64,000 nt of DNA from UBA7662 sp943369355 (lineage in GTDB: Bacteria > Bacteroidota > Bacteroidia > UBA7662), in contig CALRMX020000005.1 in the NCBI GenBank assembly GCA_943369355.1, positions 248,001 through 312,000 of the forward strand, given 5' to 3'. The position numbers and the translations under genes were made by a program. Under the pieces are notes generated by a model. The model did not search any database. It was not told the origin of the DNA and saw only the letters and a list, made by a program, of their open reading frames with translations. Every line of letters begins with the position of its first letter. The stretch's first letter is position 1. Positions 8,150-17,128 of this stretch are shown here, piece by piece.

Positions 8150-9628
8150 ATGCACCACCCCATACAACTCTACAACACCCTGAACCGCAAGAAGGAAAAC
8201 TTCGTGCCCATCAACGAACCCTTTGTAGGCTTGTATGTATGTGGACCTACGGTGTATGGCGACCCGCATTTGGGTCATGCACGACCGTATACCACCTTCG
8301 ACGTGCTCGTACGTTATATGGAGCACTTGGGCTACCGTGTACGGTATGTGCGCAACATCACCGATGTGGGCCATCTCGAAAACGACGGCGACAGTGGCGA
8401 CGACAAAATCGCCAAAAAGGCACGCCTTGAGCAGCTCGAGCCCATGGAGGTGGTGCAACAATATACCCTGAGCTTCCACGAAGCCATGGCCCTGCTCAAC
8501 AACCGTCCACCCGCCATCGAACCTCGCGCATCGGGACATATCATCGAGCAAATTGCCATGGTAGAACAGCTCATCGCCAACGGTTTTGCCTACGAAGTGA
8601 ATGGCTCGGTGTATTTCGACGTAACGGCCTACGCCAAAAATCACGACTATGGCAAACTCAGCGGCAGGGTGGTAGAAGACCTCATTGCCGGTGCCGGCAA
8701 CGAGCGCAGAAGCCTGGAAGGTCAGGATGAGAAGCGGAATCCAGCCGACTTTGCTCTTTGGAAAAAAGCGCAACCCGAGCACATCATGCGCTGGCCCTCG
8801 CCCTGGGGCGAAGGTTTCCCTGGCTGGCATATCGAATGTTCGGCCATGAGCAAAAAATACCTGGGCGAAACCTTCGACATACACGGTGGCGGTATGGACC
8901 TCCTATTTCCGCATCACGAGAGTGAGATCGCCCAATCGAAAGGCAGCTGCGGTCACCATCCGGTGAACTTCTGGATGCACAACAATATGATTACCATCGA
9001 CGGGCAGAAGATGGGCAAGTCGCTGGGCAACTTCATCACGCTCGACGAGCTATTTCGCGGCAAGCACCCGCGTTTGAGTCAGGCCTACAGCCCCATGACA
9101 CTACGCTTTTTCATCTTGCAGGCGCAGTACCGCTCTACGCTCGACTTCAGCAACGAAGCCCTGCAGGGTGTTGAAAAAGGTTTAAAACGATTTATGGAAG
9201 GGCTCAAAACCCTGGCCAGCCTGCAAGCCAGCGATACAAGCACCAGCTTTGATGTGCAATCGCTAGTAAACTCGTTTTACGATGCTCTCAACGACGATTT
9301 GAATACACCCATGCTCATTGCTCAGCTGTACGAAACCATTCGTCAAGCCAACCTGATTGCCGCCGGTCAGGCGACCATCACCGCCAGCGACCTGAAGCTA
9401 CTCCAAGAAAAAGCCAGCCTGATGGCCTTCGACATCTTGGGGTTAAAAGACGAATCGGCTAGCGAAGCCCACCAGCTCGACGGCGTGATGCAGCTACTGC
9501 TGGAATTGCGGGCGCAGGCCAAGGCAAACAAAGACTGGGCAACTTCCGACCGCATCCGCAACCAGCTGAGCGAGCTGGGCATACAGGTAAAAGACAGCAA
9601 AGAAGGCAGCAGCTGGTCGTTCGTTTAA
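8150..9628 (+). CDS. cysS: Cysteinyl-tRNA synthetase
   Basis: A 492-residue class I aminoacyl-tRNA synthetase that charges tRNA-Cys. It has CGPTVYGDPHLGHARPYTTF (zinc Cys and HIGH-type motif), the zinc-site elements HIECSAMS and FPHHESEIAQ, and the KMSKS-type motif KMGKSLGNF (about residues 286-294). Length and C-terminal anticodon-binding region (RAQAKANKDWATSDRIR) are typical. It has its own promoter box and is followed after 10 bases by a lipoprotein gene. Confidence 0.98.
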   Translation: MHHPIQLYNTLNRKKENFVPINEPFVGLYVCGPTVYGDPHLGHARPYTTFDVLVRYMEHLGYRVRYVRNITDVGHLENDGDSGDDKIAKKARLEQLEPMEVVQQYTLSFHEAMALLNNRPPAIEPRASGHIIEQIAMVEQLIANGFAYEVNGSVYFDVTAYAKNHDYGKLSGRVVEDLIAGAGNERRSLEGQDEKRNPADFALWKKAQPEHIMRWPSPWGEGFPGWHIECSAMSKKYLGETFDIHGGGMDLLFPHHESEIAQSKGSCGHHPVNFWMHNNMITIDGQKMGKSLGNFITLDELFRGKHPRLSQAYSPMTLRFFILQAQYRSTLDFSNEALQGVEKGLKRFMEGLKTLASLQASDTSTSFDVQSLVNSFYDALNDDLNTPMLIAQLYETIRQANLIAAGQATITASDLKLLQEKASLMAFDILGLKDESASEAHQLDGVMQLLLELRAQAKANKDWATSDRIRNQLSELGIQVKDSKEGSSWSFV

Positions 9629-9638
9629 GCCCTTACTC

Positions 9639-10604
9639 ATGAAAAAAACCATCTTTCTCCTACTTTTTGCCGGTTTGACGGCCTGTAAAAACGATAAAAC
9701 CGAAGAAAAAGCCAGCTCCACCACGCAACCCGACCGGCCAACTGTGGAAGTGCCCCAATTTAATGCCGACAGTGCCTATGCAGCCGTAGTGAAGCAGGTG
9801 AGTTTTGGTCCGCGTACGCCGGGCTCGAAGGCCCATGCCCAAACGGCCAGCTGGTTGCAGCAAGCCTTCGCCGCTTATGCCGATACGGTGTTGGTGCAAA
9901 GTGCCCAAGTAAAAGCCCACGACGGGAAGTCGTTCACACTCAAAAACATCATCGCCAGCTTTAATCCCGCTGCCAAAAAGCGCATCGTGCTCGCCGCCCA
10001 TTGGGATACCCGCCCCCGTGCCGATATGGACGATGAGCGCACCAACGAACCCATCGACGGGGCCAACGATGGCGCCTCGGGCGTAGGTGTTTTGCTGGAA
10101 GTAGCCCGCCAACTGGCCACCACGCCGGTGAACATAGGAATCGACCTAGTGCTCTTCGACCTTGAAGATTACGGCATCGGTGAGGTACAAGACAGCTACT
10201 GCCTTGGCTCACAATATTGGTCGAAAAACCCCCATGTACCTGGCTACAAGGCACAGTACGGTATTTTGCTCGACATGGTGGGCGCTAAAAATGCCGTTTT
10301 TTACCAGGAAGGCTTCAGCACCTATTATGCCCCGCAAGTGGTACGCAAAGTGTGGGATGCTGCTTACGCCATAGGCATGGGCGCCTGGTTTAGCAACCAA
10401 GCCTCCACACCCATTACCGACGACCATTACTATGTGAACAAGCTGGCGGGTATCCCCATGATCGACATCATTCAGCACGATCCTCAAACGTCGACCGGTT
10501 TTGGCAGCTACTGGCATACCCACGACGATACCCTCGACATCATTGACAGGGCCACTTTGCGTGCAGTGGGCCAAACGGTGTTACAAGTATTGTACAACGA
10601 ATAA
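9639..10604 (+). CDS. M28-family lipoprotein, type II glutaminyl-peptide cyclotransferase-like
   Basis: A 321-residue lipoprotein: signal peptide MKKTIFLLLFAGLTAC with lipobox Cys16. The M28 fold shows the metal ligands AAHWDTRP, GANDGASG and LFDLEDYG, then DMVG and YWHTHDDTLD. The pairs TDDHYY and WHTHDD match the Asp-His and Trp-His elements of animal-type glutaminyl cyclases, and Bacteroidota homologues with this layout (for example in Porphyromonas) act as cyclases. It would convert N-terminal Gln of exported proteins to pyroglutamate in the periplasm. Several secreted proteins in this window expose Gln at +1, which fits. An aminopeptidase role is the alternative. Confidence 0.75.
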   Translation: MKKTIFLLLFAGLTACKNDKTEEKASSTTQPDRPTVEVPQFNADSAYAAVVKQVSFGPRTPGSKAHAQTASWLQQAFAAYADTVLVQSAQVKAHDGKSFTLKNIIASFNPAAKKRIVLAAHWDTRPRADMDDERTNEPIDGANDGASGVGVLLEVARQLATTPVNIGIDLVLFDLEDYGIGEVQDSYCLGSQYWSKNPHVPGYKAQYGILLDMVGAKNAVFYQEGFSTYYAPQVVRKVWDAAYAIGMGAWFSNQASTPITDDHYYVNKLAGIPMIDIIQHDPQTSTGFGSYWHTHDDTLDIIDRATLRAVGQTVLQVLYNE

Positions 10605-10621
10605 GGAGCCAGAAAAAAGCG

Positions 10622-10629
10622 TATTTTTG
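10622..10629 (+). promoter_or_regulatory. -7 promoter box TATTTTTG of ftsK
   Basis: Exact TAnnTTTG match, 27 nt before the ftsK ATG at 10657. Confidence 0.55.
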
Positions 10630-10656
10630 ACGCTGATTTTTTGATAAAACCCCTAG

Positions 10657-13119
10657 ATGCGCAACGAATTCAAAAAGAAGTCGACCCCGGCCGAAAAAGC
10701 ACCACGCAGCAGTCGCCCGCGTTTCGACTTTTCGAATTTCAGCGGCATGCTTTCGGGCAATGGCGCGCGCAACCTGGCAGGCTTTGGCCTCTTGCTGTTT
10801 ACCGGCATTCTGGCCATTGCCATGATATCGTATTTGTTTACCTGGAAAAACGACCAAAGCCAGATCACCGGATCGGCTTTTGGCTTTTTGTTTAGCAGCG
10901 AAACCGAGGTCGACAATTGGCTTGGCAGGCTTGGTGCCCTGCTCGCCCATGTCTTCATTTTTAAAGGATTTGGCCTGTCGAGCTTTTTGCTCGTCTTCGT
11001 CTTTTTGTTGGTAGGCCTTCGCCTGGTATTTGCCGATTTGAAATATGCGCTAGCTAGCCCCATCTACCACAGTTTATTGCTTTTGGTGAGTGTGTCGTGG
11101 AGCTTGGGTTACCTGCTCAACGAACTCGCCGGCCTGGCCTTCCCCTTTGGCGGCGAATTTGGCTTGTACACCAGCCGCTGGTTGATCGGCTTCATGGGCA
11201 GCGTTGGCACCGGATTGAGTGTGCTGGTGTATTGGGTGCTGTATGCCGCCCTGCGCTACAACCTCAGCTTTAGCGCCGCCGCCCTCACCGACCGCTTTCG
11301 CCGCGATGCCGATGCCGACGACGAAGACCTAGGCCCCGAGGCCAGCATCCATGTGCAGCGCAGCGTGAAACCCATCGCCGACGAGCCCAGTGCCACCATC
11401 GACCTAACCGAAGAGGTGCCCTGGACCGACGACGAAGAAGAATCGCTCAGCGACGAAGAAATAGAGCAGGCGCTCGACCTGCAAGCAACGGTTGCCCCCC
11501 TGGAGGTGAGTCCGCTGCATACCTCCGACGACAAATTTGAGATAGAAGAAGTCCCCGAAGACGAGCTGGTTGAAGGCGCGCAGGTGGCCTTAAATGCGTC
11601 GGAATTGTACGACCCTAAACTCGACCTGTCGAATTACAAATACCCACCCATCGACCTGTTGGTAGAACACGGCACCAACAAGGTGCAGATCAATCCCGAA
11701 GAGCTCGAGAAAAACAAAAACCAAATCATCGAGACCCTCGGGCACTACAATATCGAAATTGACAAGATACGCGCCACCGTAGGGCCTACTGTAACCTTGT
11801 ACGAGATAGTGCCTGCTGCCGGCGTACGTATCTCCAAAATCAAAAACCTCGAAGACGACATTGCGCTGAGTTTGGCGGCCTTGGGCATACGCATCATTGC
11901 GCCCATGCCCGGCAAAGGCACCATCGGGATAGAAGTGCCCAATCAGCACAAGGAAGTGGTGAGCATGCGTACGTTGCTCTCGTCAGAAAAATTTGTGAAT
12001 GCCGAGATGGAGCTGCCCATTGCCTTGGGCAAGACCATATCGAACGAAATTTTTGTGACCGACCTCACCAAGATGCCGCACTTGCTCATGGCCGGTGCAA
12101 CCGGTCAAGGTAAATCGGTAGGACTCAACGCTATATTGGTAAGTCTGCTGTACAAGAGGCATCCCAGCGAGCTCAAACTCGTGCTGGTAGACCCAAAAAA
12201 GGTAGAATTATCGCTGTTCAAACACATCGAGCGACACTTTTTAGCCAAACTTCCCGATTCGGGCGATGCCATCATCACCGACACCAAGAAGGTGGTAAAC
12301 ACCCTGAATTCGTTGTGTATTGAGATGGACCGCCGCTACGACCTGCTGAAAGATGCACAGGTGCGCAACCTCATCGAGTACAACGCCAAGTTCACCAAAC
12401 GCAAGCTCAACCCCAACGACGGGCACCGCTTTTTGCCGTACATCGTGCTGGTAGTCGACGAATTTGCCGACCTCATCATGACCGCAGGCAAAGAAGTGGA
12501 AACCCCCATTGCCCGACTGGCGCAGCTGGCACGAGCCGTAGGCATCCACCTCATCATCGCCACACAACGTCCATCGGTAAACATCATCACCGGCACCATC
12601 AAGGCGAACTTTCCGGCACGTATCGGCTTTAAGGTGAGCTCCAAAATCGACAGCCGCACCATACTCGACGCAGGCGGCGCCGAGCAGCTCATTGGTCGAG
12701 GCGATATGCTGGTATCGTTAGGCTCGAACCTGGTGCGCTTGCAGTGCGCCTTTGTTGATACCCCCGAAGTAGAAGCCATCTGCGAGTTCATCGGCAGCCA
12801 GCGAGGTTACCCCGATGCGTGGTTGCTGCCCGAATATTCCGACGGCGATGAGGGCGGAGGTGCGAGCGACTTCGACCCGAACGACCGCGACCCGCTCTTC
12901 GACGATGCTGCACGCGTAATTGTTCAAAACCAACAAGGATCAACCAGTTTGCTGCAACGTCGCCTGAAGCTGGGCTACAACCGTGCAGGCCGACTTATCG
13001 ACCAGCTTGAAGCCGCAGGTGTGGTAGGCCCTTTCGAAGGCAGCAAGGCCCGTGAGGTACTCATCCCCGACGAGTATTCGTTGGAACAGTTATTGAACAG
13101 GCTGAACGATAAATCATGA
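10657..13119 (+). CDS. ftsK: DNA translocase FtsK
   Basis: An 820-residue septal DNA pump that clears the chromosome from the division site and activates dimer resolution. The N-terminal membrane domain (residues about 45-210) has four helices. It is followed by an acidic linker, the alpha/beta RecA-like motor with Walker A GATGQGKSVG (about residue 480) and Walker B VLVVDEFADL (about residue 600), and a C-terminal winged-helix gamma domain (LLQRRLKLGYNRAGRLIDQL). It overlaps the next gene by ATGA. The linker is shorter than in E. coli FtsK but normal for this phylum. Confidence 0.97.
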   Translation: MRNEFKKKSTPAEKAPRSSRPRFDFSNFSGMLSGNGARNLAGFGLLLFTGILAIAMISYLFTWKNDQSQITGSAFGFLFSSETEVDNWLGRLGALLAHVFIFKGFGLSSFLLVFVFLLVGLRLVFADLKYALASPIYHSLLLLVSVSWSLGYLLNELAGLAFPFGGEFGLYTSRWLIGFMGSVGTGLSVLVYWVLYAALRYNLSFSAAALTDRFRRDADADDEDLGPEASIHVQRSVKPIADEPSATIDLTEEVPWTDDEEESLSDEEIEQALDLQATVAPLEVSPLHTSDDKFEIEEVPEDELVEGAQVALNASELYDPKLDLSNYKYPPIDLLVEHGTNKVQINPEELEKNKNQIIETLGHYNIEIDKIRATVGPTVTLYEIVPAAGVRISKIKNLEDDIALSLAALGIRIIAPMPGKGTIGIEVPNQHKEVVSMRTLLSSEKFVNAEMELPIALGKTISNEIFVTDLTKMPHLLMAGATGQGKSVGLNAILVSLLYKRHPSELKLVLVDPKKVELSLFKHIERHFLAKLPDSGDAIITDTKKVVNTLNSLCIEMDRRYDLLKDAQVRNLIEYNAKFTKRKLNPNDGHRFLPYIVLVVDEFADLIMTAGKEVETPIARLAQLARAVGIHLIIATQRPSVNIITGTIKANFPARIGFKVSSKIDSRTILDAGGAEQLIGRGDMLVSLGSNLVRLQCAFVDTPEVEAICEFIGSQRGYPDAWLLPEYSDGDEGGGASDFDPNDRDPLFDDAARVIVQNQQGSTSLLQRRLKLGYNRAGRLIDQLEAAGVVGPFEGSKAREVLIPDEYSLEQLLNRLNDKS

Positions 13120-13121
13120 TT

Positions 13122-13760
13122 ATGAAAAAGCTCCTCATACTCCTTCTGACGCTCAGCACTACGGTGGCCTGGGGTCAAAACGATGCGAAGTCGCGCAATA
13201 TCCTGAGCCGACTGAGCAAAAATTACCGCACCTACAAAACTATCGAAGCTGAGGTGGCCTTCACCATCGACAACCGTAAAGAGAACATCAAAGAAAACCA
13301 AAAGGGCCGCGTTTTCATGAAAGGTCAAAAGTTCAGGCTCGAATTGGGCGAACAAACCCTCATCTGCGACGGAAAAACCTTGTGGACCTATTTGAAAGAA
13401 GTAAACGAAGTAACGGTGAGCCCCTTTGAACCTGCCGAAGGTGAGCTGAGTCCCACCAATTTGTTTACGATCTACGAAAAGGGCTTCGAAAGTTACTATA
13501 TCGGCGAATCCAATCGCGGCAAAAACAAGGTACACACCATCGACATCGTGCCCACCGACAAGAAGAAGTCGTTTTTTAAAATCCGTTTGGTGATCGATCG
13601 CCAAAAAGAACAAATCGTTCAAGCTGTGGTCTTTGATAAAAACGGCAGTTTGTATACCTACAACATCAACAACTTCAAAACCAATTCAGGCATTGCCGAT
13701 GCCACCTTTGCCTTCGACAAAAAGCAATTTCCCGGAGTAGAAGTGGTTGATTTACGCTAA
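13122..13760 (+). CDS. LolA-like outer-membrane lipoprotein carrier protein
   Basis: About 212 residues with signal peptide MKKLLILLLTLSTTVAWG, leaving Gln at +1. The mature part has the LolA/LolB half-barrel pattern: YRTYKTIEAEVAFTIDN, KGRVFMKGQKFRLEL, CDGKTLWTYL, PTNLFTIYEKGF. It probably ferries lipoproteins across the periplasm. Two ATGs compete: 13116 overlaps the ftsK stop as ATGA, while 13122 gives the conventional MKK start. Either is compatible with coupling to ftsK. A strong terminator follows the stop. Confidence 0.8.
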   Translation: MKKLLILLLTLSTTVAWGQNDAKSRNILSRLSKNYRTYKTIEAEVAFTIDNRKENIKENQKGRVFMKGQKFRLELGEQTLICDGKTLWTYLKEVNEVTVSPFEPAEGELSPTNLFTIYEKGFESYYIGESNRGKNKVHTIDIVPTDKKKSFFKIRLVIDRQKEQIVQAVVFDKNGSLYTYNINNFKTNSGIADATFAFDKKQFPGVEVVDLR

Positions 13761-13773
13761 AAGCGGCAATTAA

Positions 13774-13804
13774 AAAAAGAAACCCGGTCAATCCGGGTTT
13801 TTTT
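13774..13804 (+). terminator. Rho-independent terminator after the ftsK-lolA operon
   Basis: The 7-bp stem AACCCGG/CCGGGTT (13781-13787 and 13793-13799) has a 5-nt loop and is followed by a T run to 13804. An A run precedes it, so it may also work in reverse. Confidence 0.85.
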
Positions 13805-13923
13805 ATGCTTCGAATGACGTTGTCTCTGTTTAGTTTTAACTACTTGCGTTTTACTTTTCAATTAGCAGATAGTTCTAAAGCCACAATTAGACCGAATTTG
13901 GTCTTGTTCATATACTTCCGTTC

Positions 13924-13950
13924 ATAAAAAAACCACCTTAGCGGTGGTTT
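13924..13950 (-). terminator. Terminator of the LPP20-like lipoprotein gene
   Basis: The 8-bp stem AAACCACC/GGTGGTTT (13930-13950, 5-nt loop), read on the minus strand, is followed by a 7-T run. It lies 24 bases after the gene's stop. Confidence 0.8.
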
Positions 13951-13973
13951 TATGGTGAGATAAAGCGTAATCA

Positions 13974-14513
13974 TTAATCTTCGAGGGCTTTGAGCTGCTC
14001 CTCAATCATTTTGTCGAGTTCCTTTTTCTGTGCCTCACTGAGCGAAGTTTTCGACTCGTTAATGCGCTTCATGGTTCTGAACATGTCTTTTTTATGTGCC
14101 TCCATGGCTACGTAATGGATGTACTGCCCGTTTTCTTTCTTGTAGGTAGTTTGGTCCATCACCGAGGCATTGGCCAACTGCGTATTCAACACCTCGCGGC
14201 TGAGCTGTTCAAACGATTTTTCGAAGTTCTCGCGATCGCCCACATCTTGCTGTTTCATGTACTGATCGGCGAGTGCTTTCACATTGGTTTGCACCTCGGA
14301 GGCAAGGTTTTTTCGGGCTTCGAGCAAGGCTTTTTGTTTGGCGATGCTTAAATCGGCACTGGTACCGCTGCCGGTACTGCGCCAGTAACGTTTCGAAGAA
14401 AAATATTTAGAACTCGTGAAGGGCTCTTTTACCTTTTCACCCATTTTCGTCGAGTTACAGGCGGCGACGAATACAAAGGCGATAAAAACAAGAAAAGGAA
14501 GGTACTTTTTCAT
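13974..14513 (-). CDS. LPP20-like lipoprotein
   Basis: A 179-residue outer-membrane lipoprotein candidate: signal MKKYLPFLVFIAFVFVAAC with lipobox Cys19. The domain (WRSTGSGTSADLSIAKQKAL, EARKNLASEVQTNVKAL) resembles the LPP20/FlgT N-terminal fold, in which a helix rich in Ala and Lys follows a short strand. The C-terminus is a charged helix (LSEAQKKELDKMIEEQLKAL). It is a single-gene transcription unit with its own TATATTTG box and terminator. Function unknown. Confidence 0.65.
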   Translation of the reverse strand: MKKYLPFLVFIAFVFVAACNSTKMGEKVKEPFTSSKYFSSKRYWRSTGSGTSADLSIAKQKALLEARKNLASEVQTNVKALADQYMKQQDVGDRENFEKSFEQLSREVLNTQLANASVMDQTTYKKENGQYIHYVAMEAHKKDMFRTMKRINESKTSLSEAQKKELDKMIEEQLKALED

Positions 14514-14538
14514 GGTTGCAAAGTTTGGTGAGAGCTAC

Positions 14539-14546
14539 CAAATATA
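14539..14546 (-). promoter_or_regulatory. -7 promoter box TATATTTG of the LPP20-like gene
   Basis: Exact TAnnTTTG match on the minus strand, 25 nt before the ATG at 14513. Confidence 0.5.
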
Positions 14547-14576
14547 ATACCACAAACTACCCAAACGGGTGTATGC

Positions 14577-14615
14577 CCCAAAAAGAAAGGGCAACTCGGA
14601 TAGGAGTTGCCCTTT
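14577..14615 (-). terminator. Terminator of the S46 peptidase gene
   Basis: A perfect 12-bp stem AAAGGGCAACTC/GAGTTGCCCTTT (14586-14597 and 14604-14615) with a 6-nt loop, followed on the minus strand by a T-rich tract. Confidence 0.9.
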
Positions 14616-14641
14616 GGTTGCATACCGTTGGCAGTAGCTGC

Positions 14642-16810
14642 TTATCGTTTCAACATTTCATCTACCAAGTGACCAGCACCGGCGTATTTGTCGACCACAA
14701 ACAACACATAGCGGATGTCGACACTGATACAACGTTGCATTTTGTCGCTAAACATGAGGTCGCCAGTCATCGATTCCCAGTTGCCGTCGAAGGCAATGCC
14801 TACCAGTTCGCCCTTGCCGTTAATGACCGGGCTACCCGAGTTACCTCCGGTGATGTCGTTATTGCTGATGAAGGCAGTATACAATACGCCGTCTTTGCCG
14901 TAACGTCCGTAATCTTTTTTCACCAACAACTCTTTGAGCTTAGCAGGCACGATAAACTCTTCGTTTTTAGGGTCTTCTTTCTGGAGAATACCTTCGGCTG
15001 TGGTGAAGTATTTATAGGCTACGGCATCGCGTGGGATGTAAGGGAGCACATTGCCGTAGGTAACGCGCAGGGTGCTATTGGCATCGGGAGCAAAGGTGCG
15101 GTTGCTTTCAAACTCCATCATGGCCGCCATGAGGGTTTTACGCTTGGCCGACAACTTGCCATTGATGGCCGCACGTGGAGGGTTAATGTCGCCCATGAAT
15201 ACCTTCATCATGGCTTCGGCATACAACATGCCGGGGTCTTTGTTCAACACTTTGGCCGATGGTTTAGCCAAAAACTTCTCCATGCGCGCACGGTCGGTGA
15301 GTATCGACTTGCTGTACACCATTTTCGCGTAGTTGTCGAAAATGGTACGTGTATCTGCTCCCTTGCCTTTGGCTACGATATCTTTCAAAAACTGTGGCTG
15401 CTTGTCGGCAGCTATCTCTTTGTGGTATTGAAACAAGAGGGCGGCAAAGGTCTTTTCGTCGAGGGCAGGGAAGTATTCCTTGAAGGTTTCGTCAAGTTTG
15501 CCTTTGATGCTTTCGGCTTCGGTCTTCACCTTAGCGGCATCGGGCTTCTTCTCGTTTAGCAGTCCTTTGAGGCCTCCCATGAGGTTCGAGTGGTTCGATA
15601 CCCCTGAGCCGAGCAAGCCCACGGCGAAGTAGAGGTAGTGTTTGTTGACAGGACCAAACTCGGCAATATCGGCGGCAATATCGGCAACAATGTTACCATA
15701 TTTAGCCTTGCGCTCGTCGTTGGCATTGATCCAGCTGGTGAGGCGGGCTTCGTATTCGGCCTTTTTCTCTACCAGACCGTCGGTGCGCAAGCCGGCACTT
15801 TGACCGATGAAGTATTTGTAGGTATTCATGCCCGAAGCATAACTCGAAGCGAGCGCTATGCGGGTAGCGGCATCGGCGTCCATGGCTTCTTTCATCAAGC
15901 GCATCTCAATGCCAAAAAGGTCGATAAGGGCTTGGTTGTAGTAGGTAAGATTGCTTTCCAAATTGGCCGAGGTGAGGTAGCGGTTGGTGGTACCTGGGTA
16001 GCCCATCACCATGGTGTAATCGCCTTCTTGTACCCCTTCGAGGGTTACGGGGAGAATTTTCTTGGGTTTGAGGGGCACATTTTTGGCGTCGTATTCAGCG
16101 GGTTTGCCGTCGGCACCGGTGTAGATGCGCAGCATGCTGAAGTCGCCTGTATGGCGAGGCCACATCCAGTTGTCGGTATCGCCGCCAAACTTGCCAATAC
16201 TGCTCGGAGGTGCGCCAACCAAACGAACATCTTTGTAGGTGATGTACACGCTCAAAATGTATTGGTTGCCGTAAAAGATAGCCCGTACATCGGCGGTATA
16301 GCCATCGCCTTCTTTTTTGGCTTCTTCTACAATCTCTTTGGTGATTTTAGAGATGGTAGCCGCCTTTTTACTTTCTTCAACGCCTTCGAGGGCCTGCATC
16401 ACGCGAGCAGTGACGTCTTCCATACGCACCAGGATGCTGGCGGTAAGGCCTGGGTTGCTGAGCTCTTCGGAGCGGCTCATGGCCCAAAAACCATCGGTGA
16501 GATAATCTTTCGATACCGAGCTATGGTTTTGGATGAGGTCGTACGCACAGTGGTGGTTGGTGAGCAACAAACCCTCGGAAGAAACGATTTCGGCTGTACA
16601 AAAACCGCCGCCCAAGCGCACAATAGCGTCTTTCAGGCTCGCCTGGTTGATGTTGTAGATGTCGTCGGCGCTGAGCTTCAAACCGCGGTCGAGCATCATA
16701 CCGTGGATTTTGGCTACCTGTATAGGCAACCACATGCCCTGGTCGGCTTTGGCTATGCCCATGTGGAGCACAAGGACCAGCAGCAGCACCAGTTGGAAGA
16801 TTCTTTTCAT
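14642..16810 (-). CDS. S46 family dipeptidyl-peptidase (DPP7-type)
   Basis: A 722-residue periplasmic exopeptidase that removes N-terminal dipeptides. The signal peptide MKRIFQLVLLLVLVLHMGIAKA is followed by the family start DQGMWLP. The catalytic triad is visible: His85 in LLLTNHHCAYDL, Asp in GDTDNWMWPRHTGDFS, Ser658 in GGNSGSPV. The S1 specificity position, 18 residues after the serine, is Gly676 (FDGNWES). By analogy with characterised enzymes this indicates DPP7-like hydrophobic P1 preference rather than DPP11-like acidic preference, where Arg is found. S46 enzymes serve peptide nutrition in Bacteroidota. Monocistronic. Confidence 0.93.
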   Translation of the reverse strand: MKRIFQLVLLLVLVLHMGIAKADQGMWLPIQVAKIHGMMLDRGLKLSADDIYNINQASLKDAIVRLGGGFCTAEIVSSEGLLLTNHHCAYDLIQNHSSVSKDYLTDGFWAMSRSEELSNPGLTASILVRMEDVTARVMQALEGVEESKKAATISKITKEIVEEAKKEGDGYTADVRAIFYGNQYILSVYITYKDVRLVGAPPSSIGKFGGDTDNWMWPRHTGDFSMLRIYTGADGKPAEYDAKNVPLKPKKILPVTLEGVQEGDYTMVMGYPGTTNRYLTSANLESNLTYYNQALIDLFGIEMRLMKEAMDADAATRIALASSYASGMNTYKYFIGQSAGLRTDGLVEKKAEYEARLTSWINANDERKAKYGNIVADIAADIAEFGPVNKHYLYFAVGLLGSGVSNHSNLMGGLKGLLNEKKPDAAKVKTEAESIKGKLDETFKEYFPALDEKTFAALLFQYHKEIAADKQPQFLKDIVAKGKGADTRTIFDNYAKMVYSKSILTDRARMEKFLAKPSAKVLNKDPGMLYAEAMMKVFMGDINPPRAAINGKLSAKRKTLMAAMMEFESNRTFAPDANSTLRVTYGNVLPYIPRDAVAYKYFTTAEGILQKEDPKNEEFIVPAKLKELLVKKDYGRYGKDGVLYTAFISNNDITGGNSGSPVINGKGELVGIAFDGNWESMTGDLMFSDKMQRCISVDIRYVLFVVDKYAGAGHLVDEMLKR

Positions 16811-16829
16811 GATTTCATTTTTGGATGGC

Positions 16830-16837
16830 TAAAAATA
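16830..16837 (-). promoter_or_regulatory. -7 promoter-like box of the S46 gene
   Basis: The minus strand reads TATTTTTA, one mismatch to TAnnTTTG, 19 nt before the ATG at 16810. Confidence 0.4.
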
Positions 16838-16876
16838 CGGCCTTGTAACTGCTTTTCGGTAGGCGGAAGTCCTAAA

Positions 16877-17128
16877 TTATCTTAACGCGACAATAATTGG
16901 TGTGGTTACAATGAACTCAACGACCTCTAAGCTGTAAACGAGTTTGCAGGGGTGCGGGGGTTGGTTATAGGCCGAGATCGTAGCAAACGAATTGGGGTAA
17001 CCATTCACCGTACTGTACACCACCGAGCCCGAAGCTTTGTGGGTGTGCATGCCACCCGCATTGTACACATAACTTGCCATCTGCTCCTCGTCGGCAGAGT
17101 AGTAGACGTAATTGATAAAGTAGTGCTG
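16877..17128 (-). pseudogene. Open frame without a good start, in frame behind the AbiEii-like stop
   Basis: The roughly 320-base gap between the S46 gene and the AbiE pair holds 84 open codons that continue the AbiEii frame directly after its TAG stop. Their composition is protein-like (YSADEEQMASYVYNAGGMH, SAYNQPPHPCKLVYSLEVVE). An internal ATG at 17080 would give 67 residues. I recognise no family. It may be a gene remnant, a small gene, or chance. Confidence 0.2.

Noticed and set aside
14516..16885. Two long plus-strand frames (347 and 415 codons)
   Set aside because: They lie antisense to the S46 peptidase gene, whose catalytic motifs are intact; their composition is typical of a shadow frame.
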